A model generated the notes under the pieces. The model saw nothing but the letters and a program-made list of their open reading frames with translations, made no database searches and had not been told where the DNA came from. Positions 6,947 through 13,557 of a stretch of DNA of 14,843 bases are shown in pieces. The translations under genes and the position numbers were made by a program. Within the stretch, counting starts at the first letter, position 1, and each line of letters begins with the position of its first letter. Source of the DNA: an uncultured Eubacteriaceae bacterium (GTDB lineage: Bacteria > Bacillota > Clostridia > Lachnospirales > CAG-274); the NCBI GenBank assembly GCA_947565475.1, contig CANOGI010000019.1:1-14843 (forward strand), written 5' to 3'.

Positions 6947-8011
6947 GTGAAAAGCATAGTTTTAACAGGCGGAGGCACGGCGGGGCACGTTACGCCGAAT
7001 ATCGCTCTTTTGAAGAGACTTAAAGAAGAGGGTTTTAAGATAAGCTATATAGGGCGCAAGGAAGGCATAGAAAAAGAACTTATCTCAAAATTTAAAATAG
7101 ATTATTACGGTATTTCCTCAGGAAAGCTTAGAAGATATTTTGACAAGAAAAATTTTTCAGATATGTTTAGGGTTGTTAAAGGAGTCAAAGAGGCTTCTTC
7201 GCTTATTTACAAGATTAAGCCATCTATTGTGTTTTCCAAAGGCGGATTTGTTTCCGTTCCTGTTGTTATGGGGGCTAAATTTCACAAAATTCCGGTTATA
7301 ATACATGAGTCGGATATAACACCGGGGCTTGCTAATAAAATGGCTATGCCTTTCGCTACTAAAGTATGCGCTACTTTTCCAGAGACTCTTGAGAAAGTTT
7401 CTGATAAAAAAGGTGTTTTGACAGGCTCACCTATAAGAAATTCCCTATTTTCGGGAACAGTCAAGGCGGGTCTCGAGTTTTGCGGGTTTAACGGGGATAA
7501 GCCTGTTTTACTTATTATGGGCGGAAGCCTTGGCTCGGTCAAGATAAACGGAGCTTTAAGAAAATCTTTACCAGCTTTGTTGGAGAAATTTCAGATTGCT
7601 CATATTTGTGGAAAAGGAAATCTTGAGAACGACCTTATAAATTTAAAAGGGTATCGTCAGTTTGAGTATCTTTCAGAGGAACTTCCTAATATTTTTGCCG
7701 CCTGTGACGTTATCGCGTCGAGAGCGGGCTCTAACTCTATATGCGAGTTCCTTGCTCTTAAAAAGCCGAATCTCCTTATACCTCTTTCCAAGGAACATAG
7801 CAGGGGCGACCAGATTTTAAATGCCAGGTCTTTTGAGAAACAGGGTTTCTCGAAAGTATTGCTTGAGGAAGATTTAAATTCGGAAACTTTACTTGAGAGT
7901 ATTAACAATTTATACTCAAACAGAGGAAAGTATTATGAGAATATGAGGCAGGCGAAAATTTCTAACGGTGTAGACTCAATTATCAAACTTATTTTGGAGT
8001 ATTCAAAATAG
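6947..8011 (+). CDS. murG: UDP-GlcNAc:undecaprenyl-PP-MurNAc-pentapeptide GlcNAc transferase
   Basis: MurG adds GlcNAc to lipid I to form lipid II on the cytoplasmic face of the membrane during peptidoglycan synthesis. The 354-residue length is typical. Visible motifs are the N-terminal GGGTAGHVTPN with the acceptor-site His14, FSKGGFVSVP, HESDITPG, the Rossmann loop MGGSLGS, and the C-terminal donor-binding SRAGSNSICEF. The start is GTG at 6947, preceded by GAGGGGGG. An ATG at 6945 overlaps it and is followed at once by TGA (ATGTGA), so that ATG cannot start murG. The gene is apart from the usual division/cell-wall cluster and sits behind the MORN gene. It ends 26 nt before the left arm of a bidirectional terminator. 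Confidence 0.96.
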   Translation: MKSIVLTGGGTAGHVTPNIALLKRLKEEGFKISYIGRKEGIEKELISKFKIDYYGISSGKLRRYFDKKNFSDMFRVVKGVKEASSLIYKIKPSIVFSKGGFVSVPVVMGAKFHKIPVIIHESDITPGLANKMAMPFATKVCATFPETLEKVSDKKGVLTGSPIRNSLFSGTVKAGLEFCGFNGDKPVLLIMGGSLGSVKINGALRKSLPALLEKFQIAHICGKGNLENDLINLKGYRQFEYLSEELPNIFAACDVIASRAGSNSICEFLALKKPNLLIPLSKEHSRGDQILNARSFEKQGFSKVLLEEDLNSETLLESINNLYSNRGKYYENMRQAKISNGVDSIIKLILEYSK

Positions 8012-8036
8012 CGGAAAATAATGTGACACATTAAAA

Positions 8037-8098
8037 AAATATACCTGTTCAAAACCATGGGCGCTGATGTTTGGCGGAGGTTTTGAACAGGTATATTT
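8037..8098. terminator. Bidirectional terminator between murG and the deacetylase gene
   Basis: A perfect 20-bp stem joins 8037-8056 and 8079-8098 with a 22-nt loop. It is A-rich on the left and T-rich on the right, so it can work in both directions. The right arm overlaps the stop codon of the minus-strand gene (8097-8099). Confidence 0.85.
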
Positions 8099-8900
8099 AT
8101 TTAAAAACGTCGCTGACTCCTATGAATTTTATTCCATCCGCCTCAAGCTCTTTATATGTTTTTAAAATCGCTGTATATGTGGGAAGCCCTCCTTCGGCTC
8201 CAACGTGTCCTATGGCGACGGCAATTCCTTTTTCTTTGGCTGTTTTAGCCGCTTTTTTTAAATTTTTAATTATTTTTGACACGTCCTGCGTACTGTCTAA
8301 AAAAACATCTCTTTTCAGATAATTTATTTTTAATTCTTTTGAGATTTTTTCTACTGTGGATTTCGTTCCCGTAAGGCTGTCTATTACTATGAGATTTTGT
8401 TTTTTCGCTTCTTTTAAAATTTCTGTCATTATATCGGCGTTTTCCGTTACTTTTGAGCCCATATGATTGTTAAAGCCTACACTGTTCGTTATTTCTGAAA
8501 GTCCTTTTTTAAATGTCGAGAGCGCTTTTTCTTTTGTGAAGTCATTCATAATTGAAATTTCCCCAAGCCAGCTTTTTTTACCTTTGTGGGGCTCCATTGG
8601 CATATGAAGTATTATATCTTTCCCTGCGGATTTTAATGCCTCGCACTCCTCTTTTGTGTGTGGCATACCCGGCATTACAGCTCCTGTAAATTTTATCGGC
8701 AAAGAAAGCATCTCTTTTGTTCCTTTTGAGTTGTTTCCAAAATCGTCTATTATTATTACAAGGCGGGGGCTATCATTGCTTTTCATTACGGGAACGGTTC
8801 CTTTTTCCGACCGAGAGAGCATTCCTATAAAAATAAAAAAACAGCTTATGGCGAATATTATGTAAGTGAAAAATTTTTTTTTGTTTATAAGTATTATCAT
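8097..8900 (-). CDS. Divergent polysaccharide deacetylase (YibQ-like), membrane-anchored
   Basis: A 267-residue protein with an N-terminal signal anchor (hydrophobic 10-28) and an outside catalytic domain. Family motifs are IIIDDFGNN (Asp52-Asp53), LHMPMEP (His99), GFNNHMGS (His146), RDVFLDST (Asp202) and IGHVG (His232), which match the divergent polysaccharide deacetylase family (PF04748 type). The members are related to carbohydrate esterases that remove acetyl groups from glycans using a metal; activity and substrate are poorly known in this branch. The start codon has AAAGGAG about nine bases upstream. It is convergent with murG and shares its terminator. A promoter candidate overlaps the end of the neighbouring repeat E2. 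Confidence 0.88.
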   Translation of the reverse strand: MIILINKKKFFTYIIFAISCFFIFIGMLSRSEKGTVPVMKSNDSPRLVIIIDDFGNNSKGTKEMLSLPIKFTGAVMPGMPHTKEECEALKSAGKDIILHMPMEPHKGKKSWLGEISIMNDFTKEKALSTFKKGLSEITNSVGFNNHMGSKVTENADIMTEILKEAKKQNLIVIDSLTGTKSTVEKISKELKINYLKRDVFLDSTQDVSKIIKNLKKAAKTAKEKGIAVAIGHVGAEGGLPTYTAILKTYKELEADGIKFIGVSDVFK

Positions 8901-8961
8901 AAAAACTACTCCTTTTATAGCTATTTATAAGGTTTTTAGAGAGATGCGATAAAATAATTAT

Positions 8962-8989
8962 TTAATATGCGAGCTTGTGTTATAGTCAA
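8962..8989 (-). promoter_or_regulatory. Candidate promoter for the deacetylase, -35 inside a repeat end
   Basis: On the minus strand, TTGACT (8984-8989), 16 nt, TATTAA (8962-8967). The -35 hexamer is part of the terminal inverted repeat of element E2, so the element may supply it. The -10 matches only four of six consensus bases. Confidence 0.4.
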
Positions 8990-9190
8990 ATCACTTGAAA
9001 AAGAGCAAAAGAAGGCGAGATAAAAATTATTTTCGCGAGGCGGAGGCTGGTCGTAAAGCTTCGCTTTACTGCTCGCCCATGCGTCCTGGGAAGGAGAGCA
9101 TAGTTAGGAGCCTATGGGGACTGACTATAACGCGACAAAAATGATTTTCAGCCACCGAACTTGTTCGTTTTTTAAGTGGTTTGACTATAA
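8980..9190 (-). repeat. Family 2 element E2, MITE-like, with long imperfect terminal inverted repeats
   Basis: The outermost 17 bp match with one difference: TTATAGTCAAATCACTT (8980-8996) against AAGTGGTTTGACTATAA (9174-9190). Similarity of the arms continues loosely inward for about 60 nt (AAAAA, GA-CAA, AAAAT-ATTTT, GCG). Inside is a perfect 7-bp hairpin GTAAAGC-TTC-GCTTTAC (9053-9069) enclosed by GCGAG (9035) and CTCGC (9072). The complement of 9021-9052 resembles 5869-5902 of E1 (GACCA, then CTCGC, then AAAAT-ATTTTTA). No transposase is present, and a target-site duplication is not clear. Confidence 0.6.
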
Positions 9191-9354
9191 AGTGTGTTTA
9201 TTTATTAGATATGTTTGGTAATATCTCAAAGGCCTCTGGATTTATAATTTTATTATATAATACTTGCTGGTGCTTGTTTTTTATTACATAATTTTGTTTT
9301 AAATACAAGAATTGCTGTAAATTAAATATGAGTTCGACGAAAATTTATAGTTAA

Positions 9355-9385
9355 TGGAACCTTTTTTTATAGCAAAAAGGTTCCA
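9355..9385. repeat. Perfect 12-bp hairpin
   Basis: TGGAACCTTTTT (9355-9366) pairs with AAAAAGGTTCCA (9374-9385) across a 7-nt loop. No T-run follows at once on the plus strand, so it is not a standard terminator. The preceding TTATAGTTAAT resembles the solitary family 2 end at 13401. It is probably a repeat-derived palindrome. Confidence 0.5.
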
Positions 9386-9580
9386 AACCTCAAAGTTTTT
9401 TGCTTCTTCGCGGCACCTATTGAAAAAGGTTGACAAAAATTTTTGAGCAAAACTACGTGTTGATATTGTTTTTCATCGAACTTGCGTTAATATAAAGTAA
9501 TAAAACAGGGGAGGGCGACGGAAATTTATTATTAGAGTAATTTCAATAACTGCCGCAAAGTTTTTAGATACCTTCTAATA

Positions 9581-9610
9581 AATAACTAACAGACAGGTTA
9601 TTTTTTTTTT
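9581..9610 (+). terminator. Weak terminator-like stem with T-run
   Basis: AATAAC (9581-9586) can pair with GTTATT (9597-9602), and T continues to 9610. The stem is short and AT-rich and no gene lies just upstream, so function is doubtful. Confidence 0.25.
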
Positions 9611-9658
9611 ATTATATAGAATATTTATACAAAATTTATGGAAAACATAAACTATGAT

Positions 9659-9687
9659 TTGACAACGGACAAATAAAAGTTTAATAT
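9659..9687 (+). promoter_or_regulatory. Candidate sigma-A promoter for the HPr-like gene
   Basis: TTGACA (9659-9664), 17 nt, TAATAT (9682-9687). The -35 is perfect and the -10 matches four of six. This leaves a leader of about 115 nt, AT-rich, before the ATG at 9810. Confidence 0.5.
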
Positions 9688-9809
9688 ATAAGAGAGGTTT
9701 TCTTTAGAAAAATATTAATTTACTTTTAAAAATAATTTTTATTTTTAAATTAATTAATATTTTTGTAACGATTATTAATTTTATATTTTTATGAAGGAGG
9801 ATTTTTATT

Positions 9810-10046
9810 ATGAAGTCAATAACTGTTTCTTTGGATTCTATTGAAAAGGTAAAAGAGTTTGTCAACATGATAAATACTTTTGACGGGGACTTTGATTTGG
9901 TTTCTGAAAGATATGTAATCGACGCTAAGTCAATTATGGGTATTTTCAGTCTTGATATAAGCAAAACTCTTCGTCTTGATATTCACGACAATGTTCCTGA
10001 ACCAGAGAAAGTTGCGGAAACTCTTAGTAAGTTTAAGGTTGATTAA
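9810..10046 (+). CDS. HPr-like protein lacking the active-site histidine
   Basis: A 78-residue protein with the length and pattern of the PTS phosphocarrier HPr. The regulatory-serine segment is recognisable as YVIDAKSIMGIFSLD, with Ser41 at the place of HPr Ser46. The N-terminal GLHARP active-site motif with His15 is absent; that stretch reads SIEKVKEFVNMINTF and has no His. It therefore cannot pass phosphate in the usual way. I associate such proteins with clostridial genomes, and a regulatory role like Bacillus Crh is a guess. A strong AAGGAGG site (9794-9800) precedes the ATG by nine bases. It is monocistronic, between a promoter candidate and a perfect bidirectional terminator. Confidence 0.85.
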   Translation: MKSITVSLDSIEKVKEFVNMINTFDGDFDLVSERYVIDAKSIMGIFSLDISKTLRLDIHDNVPEPEKVAETLSKFKVD

Positions 10047-10110
10047 ATTTTTTTAGTTTAAATAATAAAATATCTTAATTTATTATTTGACAGGCGGATT
10101 TATTAAAACC

Positions 10111-10164
10111 GTGAATAAAAAGGGAGATTATCAAATTGTTTTGATAATCTCCCTTTTTATTCAC
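10111..10164. terminator. Perfect 25-bp bidirectional terminator
   Basis: Positions 10111-10135 and 10140-10164 are exact complements with a TTGT loop. The stem holds GGGAG/CTCCC flanked by A-run and T-run, so it can end transcription from both the HPr-like gene and the convergent PopT-like gene. Confidence 0.9.
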
Positions 10165-10194
10165 GCTGTCGTATAACCGTTTTTTATTTTATAT

Positions 10195-11118
10195 TTATTC
10201 TCTTCCTAAAATCAAGGAAATTATTGTACCTACAACAAGTACGGCTACGCCTATAAGTATTGTTATAAGTGTAATGGAACTTGTTTCATAACTTGAGTAA
10301 GTAAGCTTATCGGAAAATATTGAGTATATTGAGCCGAAAATTAATCCTAAAATTGAGAAGTATGTTATTGAGTACGCTTTTTTAAATAAAAACTCAATTA
10401 ATTTTGAAATTAACACGACGCCTATTATAATTCCAATAAATATCACAGCCAATACGATAAACTCGTCGGATGTGAAGAGCGCTTTCATGGAGTCTATAAA
10501 GCCGCTTTCAGAAATAGATTTTATACTTTTCGCCGCTGTTGATGAAATCGCGTCAACAGAGGTCAATACAAGCTGATACATCCCGAGAAGTACAAGCACG
10601 AAAGAACCGCTTATTCCGGGAACGACCATCGCCGCGCTCGCTATTATTCCCGAAAGCAAAATTTTAACTAAGGTTATTATATCAAGTGTACCTCTTACAT
10701 CGTCTATTGTCTTTGACTCGCTTCCGCTTAAAAAGGAAAACCCTACTACGACTAAAAACGCCAGTATGGTGGCAATATAAGATTTGTAGTCAACTTTTTT
10801 TTCAGTCGCTTTTTTATATATTAAAGGAATACTTCCGACTACGAGCCCAACAAAAAACATACTCGTGGGAAAAGAATAGTGTTCAAGGCAATATTTCAAA
10901 AGTTTACTGAAAAGTATTATTCCCGCTCCAGCTCCTATAAATAACGGTATTAAAAAAGCCGCGCATTTTTTGAAGTTTTTAAAAATATTGTTTATCGCCG
11001 AAATCATCTCGTCAAATATTCCTAAAACCACAGCTATTGTTCCGCCACTTACTCCCGGAATTATATTCGCTATACCGACAAAAATACCTTTGATAAATAA
11101 ATTAATAAATCTAAACAT
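10195..11118 (-). CDS. DUF368 family membrane protein, polyprenyl-phosphate translocase (PopT-like)
   Basis: A very hydrophobic 307-residue protein with about 8-9 membrane segments. It shows the internal duplication typical of DUF368: IIPGVSGGT near residue 19 and VVPGISGSF near residue 170. DUF368 proteins (PopT) were shown to take part in returning undecaprenyl phosphate across the membrane, recycling the lipid carrier for peptidoglycan and other wall polymers. Assignment here rests on motifs. Start choice: the ATG at 11118 (minus strand) is preceded by AAGGAGG at a five-base distance; an upstream in-frame ATG would add 22 residues not seen in the family and has no ribosome site. It is convergent with the HPr-like gene, and the role fits the envelope genes nearby. 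Confidence 0.88.
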   Translation of the reverse strand: MFRFINLFIKGIFVGIANIIPGVSGGTIAVVLGIFDEMISAINNIFKNFKKCAAFLIPLFIGAGAGIILFSKLLKYCLEHYSFPTSMFFVGLVVGSIPLIYKKATEKKVDYKSYIATILAFLVVVGFSFLSGSESKTIDDVRGTLDIITLVKILLSGIIASAAMVVPGISGSFVLVLLGMYQLVLTSVDAISSTAAKSIKSISESGFIDSMKALFTSDEFIVLAVIFIGIIIGVVLISKLIEFLFKKAYSITYFSILGLIFGSIYSIFSDKLTYSSYETSSITLITILIGVAVLVVGTIISLILGRE

Positions 11119-11132
11119 TTTTTCCTCCTTAT

Positions 11133-11278
11133 ATTTTACAAATGTTTTACGAAAAACGCTGAATACGTTAAAACCGAAAGACATTATCGACTTAACTTAT
11201 CAGATGCTTTTCCGCTTTGTTACAAAAACAATAATAGACTTCTTTAGAAATTACGGGGCTACGGCAATTTCGCAATGA
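11133..11278 (+). pseudogene. Possible 3' remnant of an unidentified gene
   Basis: The plus-strand frame ending at the TGA of 11276-11278 encodes a protein-like tail (LKPKDIIDLTYQMLF, then FFRNYGATAISQ) with codon choice like the genes around it. There is no credible start codon or ribosome site; further upstream the frame runs into the PopT-like gene on the other strand. A 17-bp inverted repeat begins two bases after the stop. I do not recognise the family. Chance coding is a real alternative. Confidence 0.22.
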
Positions 11279-11279
11279 A

Positions 11280-11365
11280 AAAAATACTTTATTCAAAATT
11301 TTGGCGAAATATGTTTTATATTTTAAACGTCTGAAGAGCTAAAAAATATTGAATAAAATATTTTT
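11280..11365 (+). repeat. 17-bp inverted repeat, AT-rich
   Basis: AAAAATACTTTATTCAA (11280-11296) matches the complement of TTGAATAAAATATTTTT (11349-11365) with one difference. The 52-nt loop is long. T-rich sequence follows, so it may be a weak terminator of the remnant just upstream or a small repeat. Confidence 0.4.
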
Positions 11366-11400
11366 CTTACTCTTTTGAAATTGATGTAAAGTATTAAGGG

Positions 11401-11502
11401 AAGTCCAACGTATAAGGAAATACCGACAAAGCTAAAGATTACTCATATTTTTATTTTATAAAAATTATTTTTAGTGCCTTTCGCGCGGTGTTTCCATATT
11501 TA
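11401..11502 (+). repeat. Degenerate composite of family 1 and family 2 pieces
   Basis: AAGTCCAACG (11401-11410) is identical to copy C (5949). AAAATTATTTTTA (11461), an 11-nt spacer and GCGGTGTTT (11485) match the right arm of E1 with exactly the same spacing. The rest of the 11119-11767 region is very AT-rich, with no other gene or RNA that I can support. Confidence 0.45.
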
Positions 11503-11767
11503 ATAAGAACATTTTTCCTTTACGGATTTTATTCTTATAATATACATTATTATTGTCATTATAAATATTATAACTTAAAATTTTAAAATGTCACTACTTA
11601 TATTGATAAATTTTGTGTTTTTATTGTTTTGTTGGTATTTACAAAATCGAGGAAATCCCCTTTTATTGATTTTTAACTAATATTTAGCGAAATATTGTTG
11701 AGTATGAAGGGTGTTTTTGGCATTTTTTTGTTTATAATAACAAAATTTTATTTTTTTGAGATTATTA

Positions 11768-11796
11768 TTGACAAATGGGAAAAAAGCATTTATAAT
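11768..11796 (+). promoter_or_regulatory. Consensus sigma-A promoter for the NlpC/P60 gene
   Basis: TTGACA (11768-11773), 17 nt, TATAAT (11791-11796): both hexamers and the spacing are perfect. The leader to the ATG at 11903 is about 100 nt, AT-rich, with AGGAGG at 11887-11892. Strong constitutive expression is expected. Confidence 0.88.
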
Positions 11797-11902
11797 AAAT
11801 ACATAATTTAGTAACATTTGTGTAATATTTAGATATGAATTGACTTAATTAGATATTTTATATTTTATTTGTGGTATTACTTACATAGGAGGAATTTTAA
11901 AA

Positions 11903-12808
11903 ATGAAGTTTTCTAAAAACATTAAAAGAGTCGCGGTTCTTGGTATCGCTTTCGCCGCTTTAAATACATCTTTCGTTTTCGCTGGCGCGATTGTTAAAGT
12001 TACGGGAACGGACGTTAATATCCGTTCAGCCGCCAATACTTCTTCTGATGTTATCTCAACTGTTGATACAGGTCTTACTCTTTCCGTAGCCTCAGTAAAG
12101 GACGGCTGGTTTAAGCTTGATAATGGCGACGGATCAGAGGCTTATGTTACGACTGAGTTTGTAAAACTTACTCAGGTTGACGGACAAGTTAATTCTGACG
12201 GCGTTAATATAAGAAAGGCTCCGGCTACAAACGCCGAGGTTGTTTCTCAGGTAAGCGAGGGCGAGAGTCTCGCTGTTACAGCCGATGTTGGAGAGTGGTA
12301 TGAGGTTAAACTCGATAACTCTTTCGCTTATGTTCATAAAGATTATATTTCAGGCGATATGCTTAAGTATCTTCCTGTTAAAAACGTTTCAGTTACAATT
12401 ACTCCTGTCGCTCCTGAGACTAACTCATCTAAAGGCGAGGAAGTTGTCGCTTACGCTAAGAAGTTCCTTGGTCTTAACTATGTATACGGCGGTACTAACC
12501 TTAATACAGGCGTTGACTGTTCCGGGTTTATGTATTGTGTATATAAAAACTTCGGGGTTACTTTAAGCAGAGTTTCAAGAGACCAGATTAACAATGGTAC
12601 AAGAGTTGATAAAGCAAACCTTCAGGCGGGAGACCTTGTGTTCTTTAATACAGGCGGAAATTCAAGAATTTCTCATGTAGGTATGTATATTGGCAATGGT
12701 CAGTATATCCACGCCACTAATAACAATAAAAATTGTGTTCAAATTTCAAGTCTTGGCTCAAGCTATTCCGCTAAAACTTATGTGGGAGCTTGCCGTGTGC
12801 TTAACTAA
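11903..12808 (+). CDS. Secreted SH3b-SH3b-NlpC/P60 peptidoglycan endopeptidase
   Basis: A 301-residue exported protein. Residues 1-27 form a signal peptide: KFSKNIKR, a hydrophobic core, and VFA as a likely cleavage site. Two bacterial SH3 domains follow (about 30-90 and 92-152, both with a VNIR motif), which usually bind the cell wall. The C-terminal NlpC/P60 domain (about 175-301) has the catalytic Cys206 in DCSGF, His258 in ISHVGMYIG and His270 in YIHA. Such enzymes cut the D-Glu to diamino acid bond in stem peptides during growth or separation; the exact bond is inferred from the family. It is a single gene with a perfect promoter and its own terminator, suggesting an abundant housekeeping hydrolase. 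Confidence 0.94.
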   Translation: MKFSKNIKRVAVLGIAFAALNTSFVFAGAIVKVTGTDVNIRSAANTSSDVISTVDTGLTLSVASVKDGWFKLDNGDGSEAYVTTEFVKLTQVDGQVNSDGVNIRKAPATNAEVVSQVSEGESLAVTADVGEWYEVKLDNSFAYVHKDYISGDMLKYLPVKNVSVTITPVAPETNSSKGEEVVAYAKKFLGLNYVYGGTNLNTGVDCSGFMYCVYKNFGVTLSRVSRDQINNGTRVDKANLQAGDLVFFNTGGNSRISHVGMYIGNGQYIHATNNNKNCVQISSLGSSYSAKTYVGACRVLN

Positions 12809-12850
12809 TTTGATAGTTAATTATTTTTTCAGGTATTATTGATGTTTTTG

Positions 12851-12885
12851 TTATGAGTATTTTTGTGAAGTGAAAATATGAATAA
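12851..12885 (+). repeat. Family 1 hairpin-4 remnant (copy E)
   Basis: TTAT (12851), GA, GTATTTT, loop, AAAATAT (12873), GA (12880), ATAA (12882-12885). It is the same arrangement as hairpin 4 of copies A and B, including the opposed GA dinucleotides. It sits just before the terminator of the NlpC/P60 gene. Confidence 0.5.
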
Positions 12886-12891
12886 GTTATT

Positions 12892-12918
12892 AAGGGGATT
12901 TTAAAATCCCCTTTTTTT
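12892..12918 (+). terminator. Intrinsic terminator of the NlpC/P60 gene
   Basis: AAGGGGATT and AATCCCCTT form a 9-bp stem with a TTAA loop, followed by a T-run to 12918. Confidence 0.9.
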
Positions 12919-12984
12919 GTTGACAAAAATGTGGTGAAATTGTGAACATTTTTTTCTATTTTTTATGAACATTTGATTTTTTGA

Positions 12985-13013
12985 TTGACTTTGTATTTTA
13001 ATTATGATATAAT
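12985..13013 (+). promoter_or_regulatory. Promoter of the pheS T-box transcript
   Basis: TTGACT (12985-12990), 17 nt, TATAAT (13008-13013), with TG one base before the -10 (extended -10). The transcript should begin near 13020, at the start of the T-box leader. Confidence 0.85.
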
Positions 13014-13171
13014 ACTCTCCAAATTAAAAATTTAATATTGTTATTACTGTGATGACGGAAGTAAGCGATTCGGTTTTGCCAGAGAGAAAATGCCGTCGGC
13101 TGGAAGCGTTTTTCAAATAATGTTTTGCCGAAGTTCCCGTCGGAGTTTGTTCCTTGAATACTTTTTGATAT

Positions 13172-13226
13172 TTTAATTGATTAAGGAGTTTACCTCTTTT
13201 TAAGGGGGAATACTTACTTTTAAATA
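13172..13226 (+). repeat. Family 1-like 5' segment inside the T-box leader (copy F)
   Basis: TTTAATTGATTAAGGAGTTT, then TTTTTAAGGGGGAA and ACTTACT, parallels copy A (TTTAACTGACAGAGGAAGTC, TTCTTAAGCGGGGGAA, CTTACTC). It can form a CCTC/GGGG-centred stem. It lies between stem I and the antiterminator, where T-box stems II/III are expected, so convergent resemblance is possible. Confidence 0.35.
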
Positions 13227-13318
13227 TAATATTGTTAGTAGGGGAACACGGTTTTGACACGTTAAGTCTTTTGAGAGTTTGGCTTTTTGCTGAAAATTTG
13301 GGTGGTACCGCGGATATT

Positions 13319-13347
13319 CTTCGTCCCTTTTGGGACGGAGTTTTTTT
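13319..13347 (+). terminator. T-box regulated terminator
   Basis: CTTCGTCCC (13319-13327) pairs with GGGACGGAG (13332-13340), followed by seven T. It competes with the antiterminator formed by the T-box sequence just upstream. Confidence 0.9.
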
Positions 13348-13400
13348 ATTGCGTATATTCATGGGAAAATCAGCCTAAGAAAGAGAGAGGAGTAATGGAA

Positions 13401-13432
13401 TTATAGTTAATTAGCCTGAAAAAGAACAAAAG
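13401..13432 (+). repeat. Solitary family 2 terminal repeat in the pheS leader
   Basis: TTATAGTTAATTAGCCTGAA followed by AAAGAACAAAAG closely matches the left end of E2 (TTATAGTCAAATCACTTGAA, AAAGAGCAAAAG). No opposite end is found before pheS. Within 13348-13557, GGTGAGTAGGTTATT (13432) is also repeated as GGTGAGTGAGTTATT (13483), 51 nt apart. No gene is seen in this stretch. Confidence 0.5.
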
Positions 13433-13557
13433 GTGAGTAGGTTATTTGACTGTAAATATTGACCGCTTACTTGATTGTATATGGTGAGTGAGTTATTAAT
13501 TTCAAAAGTAACGCGATATATAGAAATTTTCTTTAAAGATGAAAGGAGTTTTTTTAG

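Larger units (their letters stand above)
9191..9658. other. Non-coding AT-rich stretch
   Basis: No reading frame with a credible start, ribosome site and protein-like content is seen on either strand, and no tRNA. It contains the hairpin at 9355-9385 and the weak terminator-like stem at 9581-9610. TTGACA at 9430 has no acceptable -10 at the right distance. Confidence 0.5.
13020..13347 (+). promoter_or_regulatory. Phe T-box riboswitch leader
   Basis: The T-box sequence GGGTGGTACCGCGGA is at 13300-13314 and is followed by a terminator. Stem I can be traced: GACGG (13054) with CCGTC (13137), TCGG (13070) with CCGA (13128), and CCAG (13079) with CTGG (13100), around AGAGAG. The internal loop on the 3' side holds TTTTTCA, where TTC (13112-13114) followed by A is the likely Phe specifier codon. 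Uncharged tRNA-Phe should stabilise the antiterminator and allow pheS transcription. Specifier and stems were assigned by eye. Confidence 0.9.

Noticed and set aside
8071..8322. 83-codon plus-strand frame over the deacetylase 3' end
   Set aside because: It is antisense to the well-supported deacetylase gene and begins inside the bidirectional terminator.
11840..11864. Second promoter TTGACT/TATATT before the NlpC/P60 gene
   Set aside because: The spacer is 13 nt, while a perfect promoter lies at 11768-11796.
13024..13362. 112-codon minus-strand frame
   Set aside because: It is the complement of the T-box leader, whose RNA motifs explain the sequence.
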